NCBI GenBank assembly: GCA_002339745.1 | Contig: DDKP01000027.1 | Coordinates: 1 to 29,442 of the forward strand | Reading direction: 5' to 3' | DNA length: 29,442 nt | Origin: Firmicutes bacterium UBA2595 | GTDB taxonomy: Bacteria; Bacillota; Thermincolia; Thermincolales; UBA2595 | Shown: positions 22,775 through 29,442 of the stretch, piece after piece | How the letters are laid out: each line of letters opens with the position of its first letter | Position numbering within the stretch: the stretch's first letter is position 1 | The notes under the pieces: generated by a model | The model's database searches: none | The model's input: the letters and a program-made list of their open reading frames with translations, nothing else | Told to the model about the DNA's origin: nothing | Program-made: the position numbers and the translations under genes

Positions 22775-23017
22775 TTAATCCCAAATCACCTGTTCACTGC
22801 CACATTGGTAACAGATGTTAAAATACTCCTCCGGACTTTCCCATGCCTCCTGGGCCGTGTCCAGGTCTGCCCCCAGGCTCTCCATTTCAGTGATATACCC
22901 GTCGCGGTCGAAATCTGCCACCAGACCGGAAACAGGTCCGTTTGCCGTGGGAGCCACAGGAGGCACGTAAGTGCTGCCGAAACTAAGGGTGTTACCGCAC
23001 CTGGCGCATCTTGGCAT
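22775..23017 (-). CDS. Small zinc-ribbon-like protein
   Basis: Eighty-residue protein with two CxxC pairs, C4/C7 at the N-terminus (CARC) and C69/C72 near the C-terminus (CYQC), which could together bind one zinc ion. The region between is acidic and contains a DRDGYITEMESLG stretch. No further domain is visible and the function is unknown. The ATG at 23017 follows GGGAG by 9 bases. It is divergent from the stress-protein gene at 23166 with a 148-base gap that contains A/T-rich promoter-like sequence (TTATAATATAAGG on the minus strand). Confidence 0.65.
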   Translation of the reverse strand: MPRCARCGNTLSFGSTYVPPVAPTANGPVSGLVADFDRDGYITEMESLGADLDTAQEAWESPEEYFNICYQCGSEQVIWD

Positions 23018-23165
23018 TGAAGTCCACTCCCTGCATTTAACTTCTTACATCATAACCTTATATTATAATTGGATATCCAGAAGCTTAATATGCATAAAAA
23101 TGATTTCGCAATAAACACTAAAACCAAGGTCTTAATAAAATTTCAGTTTTGAAAGGATGATTTGT

Positions 23166-23672
23166 TTGCGCCGTACTGTTGTCGGACTTTTTAAATCCCT
23201 GGATCAGGCCGAAAGGGCCCTGTCCCAGATCGAAACAACCGGTCATGCCAATAACCAGATATCCCTGGTGGTTAAAAAGAATGCGGACCGAGTTCCGGGA
23301 ATAAATGAAGAATACGCCAAAGAAATTACCGATGATCCTTCCATTGGCATGCTCCACGATTTTGACAGCTTTCTGGTTCAGGCGGATGATATCGACTTGC
23401 CGGTTATCGGGATAGTATCTGCGGGAGGACCCCTAGCGGGAGCTCTTGTCCAGGCAGATAAATCCTTGTCAGAAGCCCTGGGTTATTACGGAATCAGCGG
23501 AGACCGGGGCGCCGAGATTGAGAATTTGGTGAAGGACGGTTATGTACTGGCTGTTATAGAGACTAATACCTCTAAAGCCAGTGAAGTATCCAACATATTG
23601 AGCAGGTATGGAGCTCACGGGGTGGAAAGATGGAGTAAGACTATTGACAAACCAATTAAACCCTGGAATTAA
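23166..23672 (+). CDS. General stress protein 17M (YflT)-like protein
   Basis: Soluble protein of 168 residues beginning MRRTVVGLFKSLDQAERALSQIE. That pattern, a short strand followed by a helix that pairs adjacent residues, is typical of the YflT/GSP17M-like domain. It is followed by HANNQISLVVKK. A Gly/Ala-rich helix (IGIVSAGGPLAGALVQADKSLSEALGYYGI) is followed by GYVLAVIETNTSKASEVSNILSRYGAHGVE. I chose the TTG at 23166 because AAAGG is 9 bases upstream; the in-frame ATG at 23157 touches that site. Role in stress is inferred from family name only. Confidence 0.7.
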   Translation: MRRTVVGLFKSLDQAERALSQIETTGHANNQISLVVKKNADRVPGINEEYAKEITDDPSIGMLHDFDSFLVQADDIDLPVIGIVSAGGPLAGALVQADKSLSEALGYYGISGDRGAEIENLVKDGYVLAVIETNTSKASEVSNILSRYGAHGVERWSKTIDKPIKPWN

Positions 23673-23737
23673 CCTTTTTTACAACAAATCCTGCTGAGAC
23701 AGGCAGGTCTTTCTCCCTTCCTCTATGGTAATGCCAT

Positions 23738-25384
23738 TTACAAATCGTACCTGGCTGCAATAGGCATTCTTCTTCCTACCCCAAAAGCCTTTGAAGTAAC
23801 TTTTAAGCCTGGAGCCGCCTGTTTTCTTTTATATTCGTTCCTGTCTACTGTTGTAATTACCCACCTCACGGTTTCAGGGCTGAATCCTTTCCTGATAATG
23901 TCTCCCGCCGAGTATCCCTCGTCCAGGTAGTAACAAAGAATCTGGTCCAGAATATCATACGGAGGAAGGGTGTCCTGGTCCAGCTGATTCGGTTTCAATT
24001 CAGCAGACGGCGCTTTTTCTATAATCTCCCGGGGTATTAACTGCTTGTCCCTGTTGATAAATCTTGCCAGTTGATAGACCATGGTTTTAGGCACATCGGA
24101 GATAACACTGAGGCCACCGCTCATGTCTCCATAAAGAGTACAGTACCCAACCGCAACCTCACTCTTATTGCCCGTGGAGAGTACCAGGTGTCCGAACTTG
24201 TTGGAAAAAGCCATCAGGATATTTCCTCGGATCCTGGCCTGAATATTCTCTTCAGTAATATCAGCCTCTTTTCCCCGGAAATGTTCGGCAAGGGTCTCCA
24301 GATAACCGGAATAAATATTTGAGATAGGGATTATCTTGAACTCTATACCAAGATTCTCAGCAAGTCTCCTGGAATCCTCTACACTGCCCGGAGAAGAAAA
24401 CAGGGAAGGCATAGAAATACCCAGGACGTTTTCGCTTCCCAGGGCTTCCGCTGCCAGGCAGCATGTGACAGCAGAATCTATGCCGCCGGAAAGGCCCAGA
24501 ACTGCCCTGGAGAAGCCACATTTCCGTATATAATCCCGTAGTCCCAAAACCAGGGCCTCATATACAGACTCCACTTTGTCCTGCGGGACATACGCCCCCG
24601 CTATTCCTTTTTTGGTCAAATCAACAGCCTGTATATGCTCCTTGAAGGCCGGAAAAACCTTGAGACACTCACCGGACCCGTCTACGCAGAGACTCCTGCC
24701 GTCAAAGATAAGTTCATCGTTACCGCCGATCTGGTTGACATAAACAAACGGTACTTTGTGTTTCCTTGCGTGGTTACTGATTATCCGGTAGCGGACTTCT
24801 TCTTTTCCTATCTGAAACGGGGAAGCGGAAATATTGATCAGGATGGAAGCCCCCTTTTTTACCACTTCCTCCACAGGGTCGTAAGGGTAGTTTCTCTTAG
24901 CCCATAGTTCGGGGTCGTTCCAGGCATCCTCACAAACAGTCAGCCCCAGTGTTTCCCCTTTAAAATCTATCGGTCTGTTATCTGGTGCGGGGTCAAAGTA
25001 CCTGGCTTCATCAAATACATCATAGGTAGGAAGCAGTGACTTGGGTTGGGTATTGAGAATCTGGCCCCGATAAATCAGGACCGCTGTATTGTACAGCCCC
25101 CTGCCGCCCTCTTGATTACTTGGTAACGGAGCCCCTATTATAATACCTGTTTGCGGGTAATTAACGGAAACTCTGGCCAGTTCCTTGACAGCATTGCCTG
25201 CCTTTTCAATAAAAGAAGGCCTCTCCAGGAGGTCCCTGGGAGGATAGCCTGCCAGGAAGAGTTCAGGGAATACCAGTAGATCAGGTAATTCCTTAACAGA
25301 ATGTCTCAGAGTTTTTATTGCCTTTCGCAGGTTTCCGTCAATGTCTCCTACAACAGGGTTTAGCTGGGCAGCTACTACCTTCAT
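23738..25384 (-). CDS. nadE: Glutamine-dependent NAD(+) synthetase
   Basis: Last step of NAD synthesis: amidation of nicotinate adenine dinucleotide with ATP and ammonia from glutamine. It has 548 residues in two domains. The N-terminal nitrilase-type amidase (about 1-260) has the catalytic Glu41 in FPELFLAGYPPRD, a lysine in KSLLPTYDVFDE and the Cys in LTVCEDAWND. The C-terminal synthetase has LGLSGGIDSAVTCCLAAEALG (about 293-313), STGNKSEVAVGYCTLYGDMSGG and a DQDTLPPYDILD segment. The ATG at 25384 has AGGAGG about 10 bases upstream. It stands alone, 295 bases downstream of rluB with a terminator-like hairpin between. Confidence 0.96.
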   Translation of the reverse strand: MKVVAAQLNPVVGDIDGNLRKAIKTLRHSVKELPDLLVFPELFLAGYPPRDLLERPSFIEKAGNAVKELARVSVNYPQTGIIIGAPLPSNQEGGRGLYNTAVLIYRGQILNTQPKSLLPTYDVFDEARYFDPAPDNRPIDFKGETLGLTVCEDAWNDPELWAKRNYPYDPVEEVVKKGASILINISASPFQIGKEEVRYRIISNHARKHKVPFVYVNQIGGNDELIFDGRSLCVDGSGECLKVFPAFKEHIQAVDLTKKGIAGAYVPQDKVESVYEALVLGLRDYIRKCGFSRAVLGLSGGIDSAVTCCLAAEALGSENVLGISMPSLFSSPGSVEDSRRLAENLGIEFKIIPISNIYSGYLETLAEHFRGKEADITEENIQARIRGNILMAFSNKFGHLVLSTGNKSEVAVGYCTLYGDMSGGLSVISDVPKTMVYQLARFINRDKQLIPREIIEKAPSAELKPNQLDQDTLPPYDILDQILCYYLDEGYSAGDIIRKGFSPETVRWVITTVDRNEYKRKQAAPGLKVTSKAFGVGRRMPIAARYDL

Positions 25385-25505
25385 TTAGGATAATCCTCCT
25401 CCAATATCCAAATCTTATGCCGGAGAGCTTTTTTATATTTTAACACAATAATAAGGTGAAACTAAAGACCCGGTCATGTTGCATCTTATTTAAACGAAAG
25501 GACCC

Positions 25506-25533
25506 GTCCGCCCTCGCCGGAGACAGCCGGGCC
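25506..25533 (-). terminator. GC-rich terminator-like hairpin downstream of rluB
   Basis: On the minus strand GGGCCCG and CGGGTCC form a 7-bp stem with one wobble around a GC-rich interior that can fold further, followed by TTTCGTTTAAATAAG. It would separate rluB from nadE. The U-run is interrupted. Confidence 0.5.
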
Positions 25534-25538
25534 CAAAA

Positions 25539-25679
25539 TTAAATTTCATCCAGAAACCGTTGTCCTATCAGCCGGCCCAGCTTTTGTTCGTGGTGAGCCG
25601 CCGAAGTTGCCAGCATCAACTTCAGGCTCTGCCAGTCTTGCTGGTCAATGGCAGTACAAATTGGAAGTATGCCAACCGG
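25539..25679 (-). other. Open in-frame stretch after the rluB stop (possible remnant or readthrough tail)
   Basis: Directly after the rluB TAA, and in the same frame, 46 codons stay open to the next TAA at 25539-25541. The translation is protein-like (for example QQDWQSLKLMLATSAAHHEQ and KLGRLIGQRFLDEI). No ATG, GTG or TTG occurs in its first 20 codons and no ribosome site is seen, so it is not a normal gene as it stands. It could be a remnant of a longer or second gene. Confidence 0.35.
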
Positions 25680-26429
25680 TTATGGTGTTTGAAAGGATTG
25701 TTTCTTGTAATTCCGGTTGATTTTTTCCTTCAGCCTTTTTACTTCACTCTTTGTCAGGAGCCGGTATTGGCCGGGTTCAAGCCCCTCAAGATTCAGGAAA
25801 CCCATAGAGACACGCTTCAGTTCCAGCACTGGATGGCCTATCGTTTCACACATACGCCGTATCTGCCTGTTGCGGCCTTCATGGATTGTTACTTCCAACT
25901 GTGAATTATTTCCCTGCTTTTTAAGCAATTTTACCTTGGCCGGGGCCGTTGGGCCATCCGCTAAACGAAGCCCCTTGCTAAAACGCTTGAGCTTGTCCTG
26001 GTCAGGAACCCCTTTCACCAGCGCAACATAAGTCTTGCCCACTTGATGCTTTGGATGGGTCAATGCATATGTCAGTTCACCGTCATTAGTCAACAGCAGC
26101 AGTCCTGTTGTATCGAAATCCAGCCTCCCCACCGGGTAGACCCTTGTTTTTAATCCTTTCAGAAGATCTGTAACCTTGGGCCGTCCCTGAGGGTCTCTCA
26201 TGGTAGTGACATAACCTTTTGGTTTATGCAAGAGAATGTAAATCTTTTCTGCCCTGTCTTTGACTACTTTCCCTCCCACCTCAACTATATCTATTTCCGG
26301 GTTAATCTTGATACCCATCTCACGCACTGTTTTCCCGTTGACTTTAACCTGCCCTTCCGCTATCAGCTTTTCACAGGCCCTCCTGGAAGCAATTCCGGTA
26401 TGGGCCAGAAATTTCTGCAGCCGTTCCAT
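25680..26429 (-). CDS. rluB: Ribosomal large subunit pseudouridine synthase B-type (RluB/RsuA family)
   Basis: Enzyme that converts a uridine in 23S rRNA to pseudouridine. It has 249 residues. The N-terminal S4 RNA-binding domain (about 1-60: MERLQKFLAHTGIASRRACEKLIAEGQVKVNG) is followed by the RsuA-type catalytic domain with the Asp in PVGRLDFDTTGLLLLTNDG near 98-116, then HPKHQVGKTYVALVKG and EGRNRQIRRMCETIGHPV near 189-206. Assignment to RluB rather than RsuA or RluE rests on length and the usual neighbourhood with spmA/spmB. The ATG at 26429 follows AAAGGTG by 5-6 bases. Its own promoter lies at 26496-26524. Confidence 0.93.
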   Translation of the reverse strand: MERLQKFLAHTGIASRRACEKLIAEGQVKVNGKTVREMGIKINPEIDIVEVGGKVVKDRAEKIYILLHKPKGYVTTMRDPQGRPKVTDLLKGLKTRVYPVGRLDFDTTGLLLLTNDGELTYALTHPKHQVGKTYVALVKGVPDQDKLKRFSKGLRLADGPTAPAKVKLLKKQGNNSQLEVTIHEGRNRQIRRMCETIGHPVLELKRVSMGFLNLEGLEPGQYRLLTKSEVKRLKEKINRNYKKQSFQTP

Positions 26430-26495
26430 AACGACACCTTTCCTCTTTTACATTTCCCACCATTTCTCACGTTGAAGATTATGCTTAATGTTTTT

Positions 26496-26524
26496 ATTAT
26501 ACTTGAATTGACGCGTTAACGCAA
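26496..26524 (-). promoter_or_regulatory. Promoter of rluB with overlapping palindrome
   Basis: TTGCGT (26519-26524), a 17-base spacer and TATAAT (26496-26501) on the minus strand. A 10-base palindrome GCGTTAACGC (26513-26522) covers the 3' part of the -35 box and could be an operator. Confidence 0.65.
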
Positions 26525-26547
26525 AAAAGGGGCAATGACTACCCCTT
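26523..26547 (-). terminator. Intrinsic terminator after spmB
   Basis: AAGGGG and CCCCTT form a 6-bp stem around a 9-base loop (26527-26532 with 26542-26547). On the minus strand six T follow, directly after the spmB stop at 26550. It ends the spmA-spmB unit just ahead of the rluB promoter. Confidence 0.8.
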
Positions 26548-26549
26548 CA

Positions 26550-27086
26550 TCATTTGAAAACAAGATTACATATTACCACAGAAGCAATAAACCCGGTTAT
26601 GTCAGCGGAAAGGCCTGATACTACAGCATACCGGTATTTCACTACATTGACGGACCCGAAATACAGGGTTAAAACAAAAAAAGTGGTATCGGTACTGCCC
26701 TGCAGGGTTGAGGCCAGCCGACCGATAAAACTATCAGGCCCGTAGGTTTTTATTAATTCTGCCGTAATCCCCAGGGCTCCCCCGCCTGACAGGGGTCTCA
26801 TGATTCCCAGAGGTATTACCTCAGCCGGAATCCCAAACAGGTTCGTTACCGGGGAAAATATGCTGACAAACAGCTCCATGGCCCCGGAAGCACGGAAGAC
26901 GCTGATAGCAACAAACATAGCGACCAGAAAAGGTATGGTCTTAATCGCAGTTGTAAAACCTTCCTGCGCTCCCCGGACAAACACTTCATAAACATTAACC
27001 CTTCTGACAAAAGCCAGCAGAGTAACTGTAAATAAAATGAACGGTATTGCCCATTTGGCCGCCAGTGAAACCATTTGAAAAAGCAT
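26550..27086 (-). CDS. spmB: Spore maturation protein B
   Basis: Membrane protein of 178 residues, mostly hydrophobic, with a nucleoside-recognition (Gate) type domain. Diagnostic stretches are TTAIKTIPFLVAMFVAISVFRASGAMELF, MRPLSGGGALGITAELIKTYGPDSFIGRLASTLQGSTDTTFFVLTLYFGSV-type text, and GLSADITGFIASVVI. Together with SpmA it is needed for dehydration of the spore core in Bacillus. The ATG at 27086 is used; an ATG four codons later is equally possible, since ribosome-site spacing is long for both. It is 32 bases downstream of spmA. Confidence 0.92.
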   Translation of the reverse strand: MLFQMVSLAAKWAIPFILFTVTLLAFVRRVNVYEVFVRGAQEGFTTAIKTIPFLVAMFVAISVFRASGAMELFVSIFSPVTNLFGIPAEVIPLGIMRPLSGGGALGITAELIKTYGPDSFIGRLASTLQGSTDTTFFVLTLYFGSVNVVKYRYAVVSGLSADITGFIASVVICNLVFK

Positions 27087-27118
27087 CTCCAGACTGTACC
27101 CCCGTTAATGTTATGCGG

Positions 27119-27715
27119 CTATCTCCATTTTCTGTACCCGTAAATCCTTCTCATTATCCTGTCCACCGTTACACCTACCGCCATGCCGCAGGCCGTGGCA
27201 AATATGGTGGTCCCCACGATTTCGGTCGGATTGACAGATCCGGCCTTTATTCTGATCCCTATTACCGTGGCTGGGATAACAGTTATGCACGAAGTATTCA
27301 GGGCCAGAAAAGTACACATGGCATCACTGGCTTTTTGGGGGTCTCCCCTGTTTAGTTTCTGCAGTTCCTTCATGGCAATTAGCCCCATCGGTGTTGCCGC
27401 GTTTCCCAGTCCCAGGATATTAGCGCTCAGGTTCATAATTATTGCCCCCATTGCGGGGTGGTCACGGGGAACGCTGGGAAAAAGAAAGGCAGTGACAGGT
27501 TTGACGACCCTTGAGAGCAGCCTTATCAGGCCGGCCTCCTCTGCAACCTTCATAATTCCCAGCCAAAATGCCATTATGGCAATAAGCCCCAAGGCAAAAT
27601 CGACGGCAGCCTGGGCTCCCTTCAGCGCCGCCGTCGTAACAGCATCAATCTTTCCGTTAATTGCCGCCACTATCATCCCTATCAATAGCATACCCATCCA
27701 GATAATATTGACCAC
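27119..27715 (-). CDS. spmA: Spore maturation protein A
   Basis: Membrane protein of 198 residues, partner of SpmB in spore-core dehydration. It contains several hydrophobic segments starting with MVNIIWMGMLLIGMIVAAING. Family stretches are KGAQAAVDFALGLIAIMAFWLGIMKVAEEAGLI, AIIMNLSANILGLGNAATPMGLIAMKELQ and FLALNTSCITVIPATVIGIR. The GTG start at 27715 is preceded by GGGGGGAG. It is followed by spmB with a 32-base gap, then a terminator. It lies 119 bases downstream of the FAD oxidoreductase, across a hairpin. Confidence 0.94.
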   Translation of the reverse strand: MVNIIWMGMLLIGMIVAAINGKIDAVTTAALKGAQAAVDFALGLIAIMAFWLGIMKVAEEAGLIRLLSRVVKPVTAFLFPSVPRDHPAMGAIIMNLSANILGLGNAATPMGLIAMKELQKLNRGDPQKASDAMCTFLALNTSCITVIPATVIGIRIKAGSVNPTEIVGTTIFATACGMAVGVTVDRIMRRIYGYRKWR

Positions 27716-27799
27716 TTTGCTCTCCCCCCGGTATCCCGTAATTCCGTGTTGCGAAAATCCTAAGTTATATGATAATTATGAGTCCCGGGAAAGAATTAG

Positions 27800-27821
27800 A
27801 ACCCCACCGCCGGGTGGGGTT
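27800..27821 (-). terminator. Strong hairpin between the FAD oxidoreductase gene and spmA
   Basis: AACCCCACC and GGTGGGGTT form a perfect 9-bp stem around GCCG, just past the oxidoreductase stop (27835). The minus-strand tail CTAATTCTTTCC is only moderately T-rich. It most likely ends the oxidoreductase transcript. Confidence 0.6.
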
Positions 27822-27834
27822 ACGTCTTGCCCGA

Positions 27835-29100
27835 TTAACGAAAAAAACCGGTCAATCCGAGCTTTTTTACTCTACCATTTATTTTTTGAATGTCTGTACT
27901 GTAAAATCCCTTTGCTTTCATCCTTTCAAAATATACCGATCCTGAGAAGGTATATTTTTGCTGCATTCCTTCCTCGGTTTTCATCTGCCTGTTCATAAAC
28001 GATATGATATCACCTACTGCCAGCTCCGGCGGCAGGATTCTTGGTGATAAGCCCCTGGCAGTTCTCACTGCATTGTCTCCGGCCAACGCCCCGGTAATGA
28101 TAGCTTCTGTGTGCCCCACCAGCGGCCCCGTTTTTTCGCCTGCACAAAACAGGTTGTTTAACCCTTTAACTTTCAGTGAATCGTCACAAGGGGCCATCGC
28201 CATAAACCTCACCGAATTGCCCTGACCGCCGGAATACGGGTCAGCGTACCGTCCCTCCCGGAACCCGTCAATCTCCTTCAGGCTTTCAATGGGAAAATAC
28301 GGAGTCATTAGTTTGGCATGGCCTGTATCCAGTATAATCAGATTTGTAGCGTACTCTTCCATGGCGTACTGCTGGCATGCTTTTTTCCGGAGAGAGTCCT
28401 TTTTATGAAATTTTTCGGGCAGAGGAATGATGACTACCCCGTTGCGGTCAAGTTGCCTGACCAATGATTTTACCAAAGACCTTTTATCTAATTTGCACGA
28501 ACCGCTCATAGCCTCAAACTGGTGTGTGCCCTCCCCAGCCATTATTTCATTGACTCCGGCCAAGCCAGCCAGGCTGATTCTCGGCCCGAATGACGGACAC
28601 CTTAAGATGCACATGGCACAACCCGTTCCATATTTGATGCAGTTTTTCATCGGGCCGGCTGAACCTGTCGTATCTATATAAACGTCTCCTGTGATCTTTT
28701 CCCCCGCCTGTGTATTGATAAATTCAATGGTACCGTTTTTTACGGAGGCGTGATTGACGAGACTTCGCAACTTTATTTGGATCCCCCTGTTTTCCAGAAC
28801 TTTTCGTACAACAGACTCTATCCTTTGAACATCGTACAATGAAGCATGCCTGTGTCCCGGGAAATCAACATTCCTGTGTCTGACCACAGAATCAATGACA
28901 GCGAAGATGTCTCCGGCCCCCAGCGCTACAGCCTCCTCGCAAGCCGTGTAGCGGCCGTTATTTCTCATAATTCCCCCTACCAGCCCAGTACCCAGCAGCA
29001 AGTCTGTCTTTTCCAACAGAACGACATCGGCCCCTGCTTTACTAGCAAAATAAGCCGCGGCACATCCGGCCCAACCGCCTCCGACTATTACAATTTTCAT
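27835..29100 (-). CDS. FAD-dependent oxidoreductase with a cysteine cluster
   Basis: Flavoprotein of 421 residues. The FAD Rossmann motif VGGGWAGCAAAYFASKAGADVV is at residues 6-27, ending VLLEK. A second FAD signature, NLFCAGEKTGPLVGHTEAI-type text, is near the C-terminus and resembles GidA/TrmFO-like and FAD_oxidored proteins. Unusual is a cysteine group in GTGCAMCILRCPSFGPR (C161, C164, C168, with C154 nearby), which could bind an iron-sulfur cluster or be redox active. The substrate is unknown. The ATG at 29100 has AAGGAGG 8 bases upstream; a longer frame from 29136 would include that site. It lies between the sporulation genes ytfJ-like and spmA. Confidence 0.85.
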   Translation of the reverse strand: MKIVIVGGGWAGCAAAYFASKAGADVVLLEKTDLLLGTGLVGGIMRNNGRYTACEEAVALGAGDIFAVIDSVVRHRNVDFPGHRHASLYDVQRIESVVRKVLENRGIQIKLRSLVNHASVKNGTIEFINTQAGEKITGDVYIDTTGSAGPMKNCIKYGTGCAMCILRCPSFGPRISLAGLAGVNEIMAGEGTHQFEAMSGSCKLDKRSLVKSLVRQLDRNGVVIIPLPEKFHKKDSLRKKACQQYAMEEYATNLIILDTGHAKLMTPYFPIESLKEIDGFREGRYADPYSGGQGNSVRFMAMAPCDDSLKVKGLNNLFCAGEKTGPLVGHTEAIITGALAGDNAVRTARGLSPRILPPELAVGDIISFMNRQMKTEEGMQQKYTFSGSVYFERMKAKGFYSTDIQKINGRVKKLGLTGFFR

Positions 29101-29205
29101 GGTTGAGCCTCCTTTCTGATAAGGTTCACGCCACAATTTTATTCACTTTTAGTTATTATATGATAAAAGCGTCTGATGCGCCCTGTTTATTTTGAATAAC
29201 ACATT

Positions 29206-29227
29206 AAAAAAAGTGGGTTCCCCCACT
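29206..29227 (-). terminator. Intrinsic terminator after the ytfJ-like gene
   Basis: AGTGGG and CCCACT pair over 6 bp around GGAA, followed on the minus strand by seven T (29212-29206). It lies 6 bases past the stop of the partial gene at 29233. Confidence 0.8.
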
Positions 29228-29232
29228 CTTCA

Positions 29233-29442
29233 CTAGCATTCCGGATGTTTTTTTTCCCGCCTGAATATTGACTGTACTTGTGAAAGAATCTGCGGCGCCA
29301 CATCAATTATCCTGTCTACAATAGCATTGCCGTCCACCGGCAACAGCCTGATCTGCCCCTGGCCGACTACCAGAAAGCCTACGGGCTGTACGGAAACCCC
29401 CGCGCCGCTGCCTCCTCCGAAGGGAAGAGTGGTCCCTCCCTG
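29233..29442 (-). CDS. ytfJ: GerW/YtfJ-family spore protein, 3' part only
   Basis: Only the last 69 codons are in the window; the 5' end lies beyond the right edge. The visible part begins in a Gly-rich segment (LPFGGGSGAGVSVQPVGFLVV) and continues GQIRLLPVDGNAIVDRIIDVAPQI, which matches the C-terminus of YtfJ (GerW), a sporulation protein needed for germination in Bacillus. It ends with a basic tail and TAG at 29233-29235. Neighbourhood with spmA/spmB supports a sporulation cluster. Identity rests on a short fragment. Confidence 0.8.
   Translation of the reverse strand, partial: QGGTTLPFGGGSGAGVSVQPVGFLVVGQGQIRLLPVDGNAIVDRIIDVAPQILSQVQSIFRREKKHPEC

Noticed and set aside
22775..23017. Zinc-ribbon protein as anti-TRAP
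   Set aside because: Two CxxC pairs are widely separated in an 80-residue acidic protein; the compact cysteine-rich DnaJ-like motif of anti-TRAP is missing and it is not near the trp genes.

Overview
This is a chromosomal window from a spore-forming clostridial Firmicute. The best guess is the Peptococcaceae (Desulfotomaculum/Pelotomaculum) type. The clues are a fused IspH-ribosomal protein S1 gene, the spore genes spmA/spmB, a YtfJ/GerW-type gene at the right edge, strong AGGAGG-like ribosome sites, frequent TTG/GTG starts, and a HutP-family RNA-binding protein. No tRNA, rRNA, insertion sequence, prophage or CRISPR array was seen. Protein identities come from reading motifs, not from a database search.

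Left part (1-5390, mostly minus strand): the 3'-truncated ispH-rpsA fusion, cytidylate kinase (cmk), a lone plus-strand lipoprotein gene ending in a long hairpin terminator, and aroA.

Core (about 4104-16493, minus strand): an aromatic amino-acid supraoperon. In transcription order it reads HutP-family gene, aroH (chorismate mutase), trpE, trpG, trpD, trpC, trpF, trpB, trpA, a short DAHP synthase, a long DAHP synthase, tyrA, aroA. Together these give entry into the shikimate pathway (DAHP synthases), EPSP synthesis, chorismate mutase, all seven trp functions, and prephenate dehydrogenase. The genes overlap or lie a few bases apart, except at three leader regions. Each leader carries an intrinsic terminator inside the transcription unit: (a) before the HutP-family gene, two terminator-like hairpins behind a near-consensus promoter; (b) before trpE, a promoter, then nine NAG triplets mostly phased at 5 nt, then overlapping antiterminator and terminator pairings; (c) before the long DAHP synthase, a terminator inside a 19-codon ORF rich in Trp and Phe codons. 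A relative of HutP, whose known member is an antiterminator that binds NAG triplets, therefore sits about 0.5 kb upstream of a NAG-repeat trp leader. It lacks two of the three HutP metal-binding histidines. This is the most promising candidate for an undescribed regulatory system here.

Middle (16502-18883, minus strand): a BaiN/HI0933-type flavoprotein, then lrgB and lrgA. Between lrgA and the next gene is a 381-base divergent intergenic region with a dyad over both possible -10 boxes. Next, on the plus strand, come an orphan magnesium-chelatase-I-like AAA+ ATPase and an unrecognised protein. They are followed by a 150-base imperfect inverted repeat.

Right part (21316-29442): an HDOD-domain protein and an unknown protein (minus), a small zinc-ribbon protein (minus), a YflT-like stress protein (plus), then on the minus strand glutamine-dependent NAD synthetase, an RluB-type pseudouridine synthase, spmB, spmA, an FAD-dependent oxidoreductase with a cysteine cluster, and the 3' end of a ytfJ/gerW-like gene.
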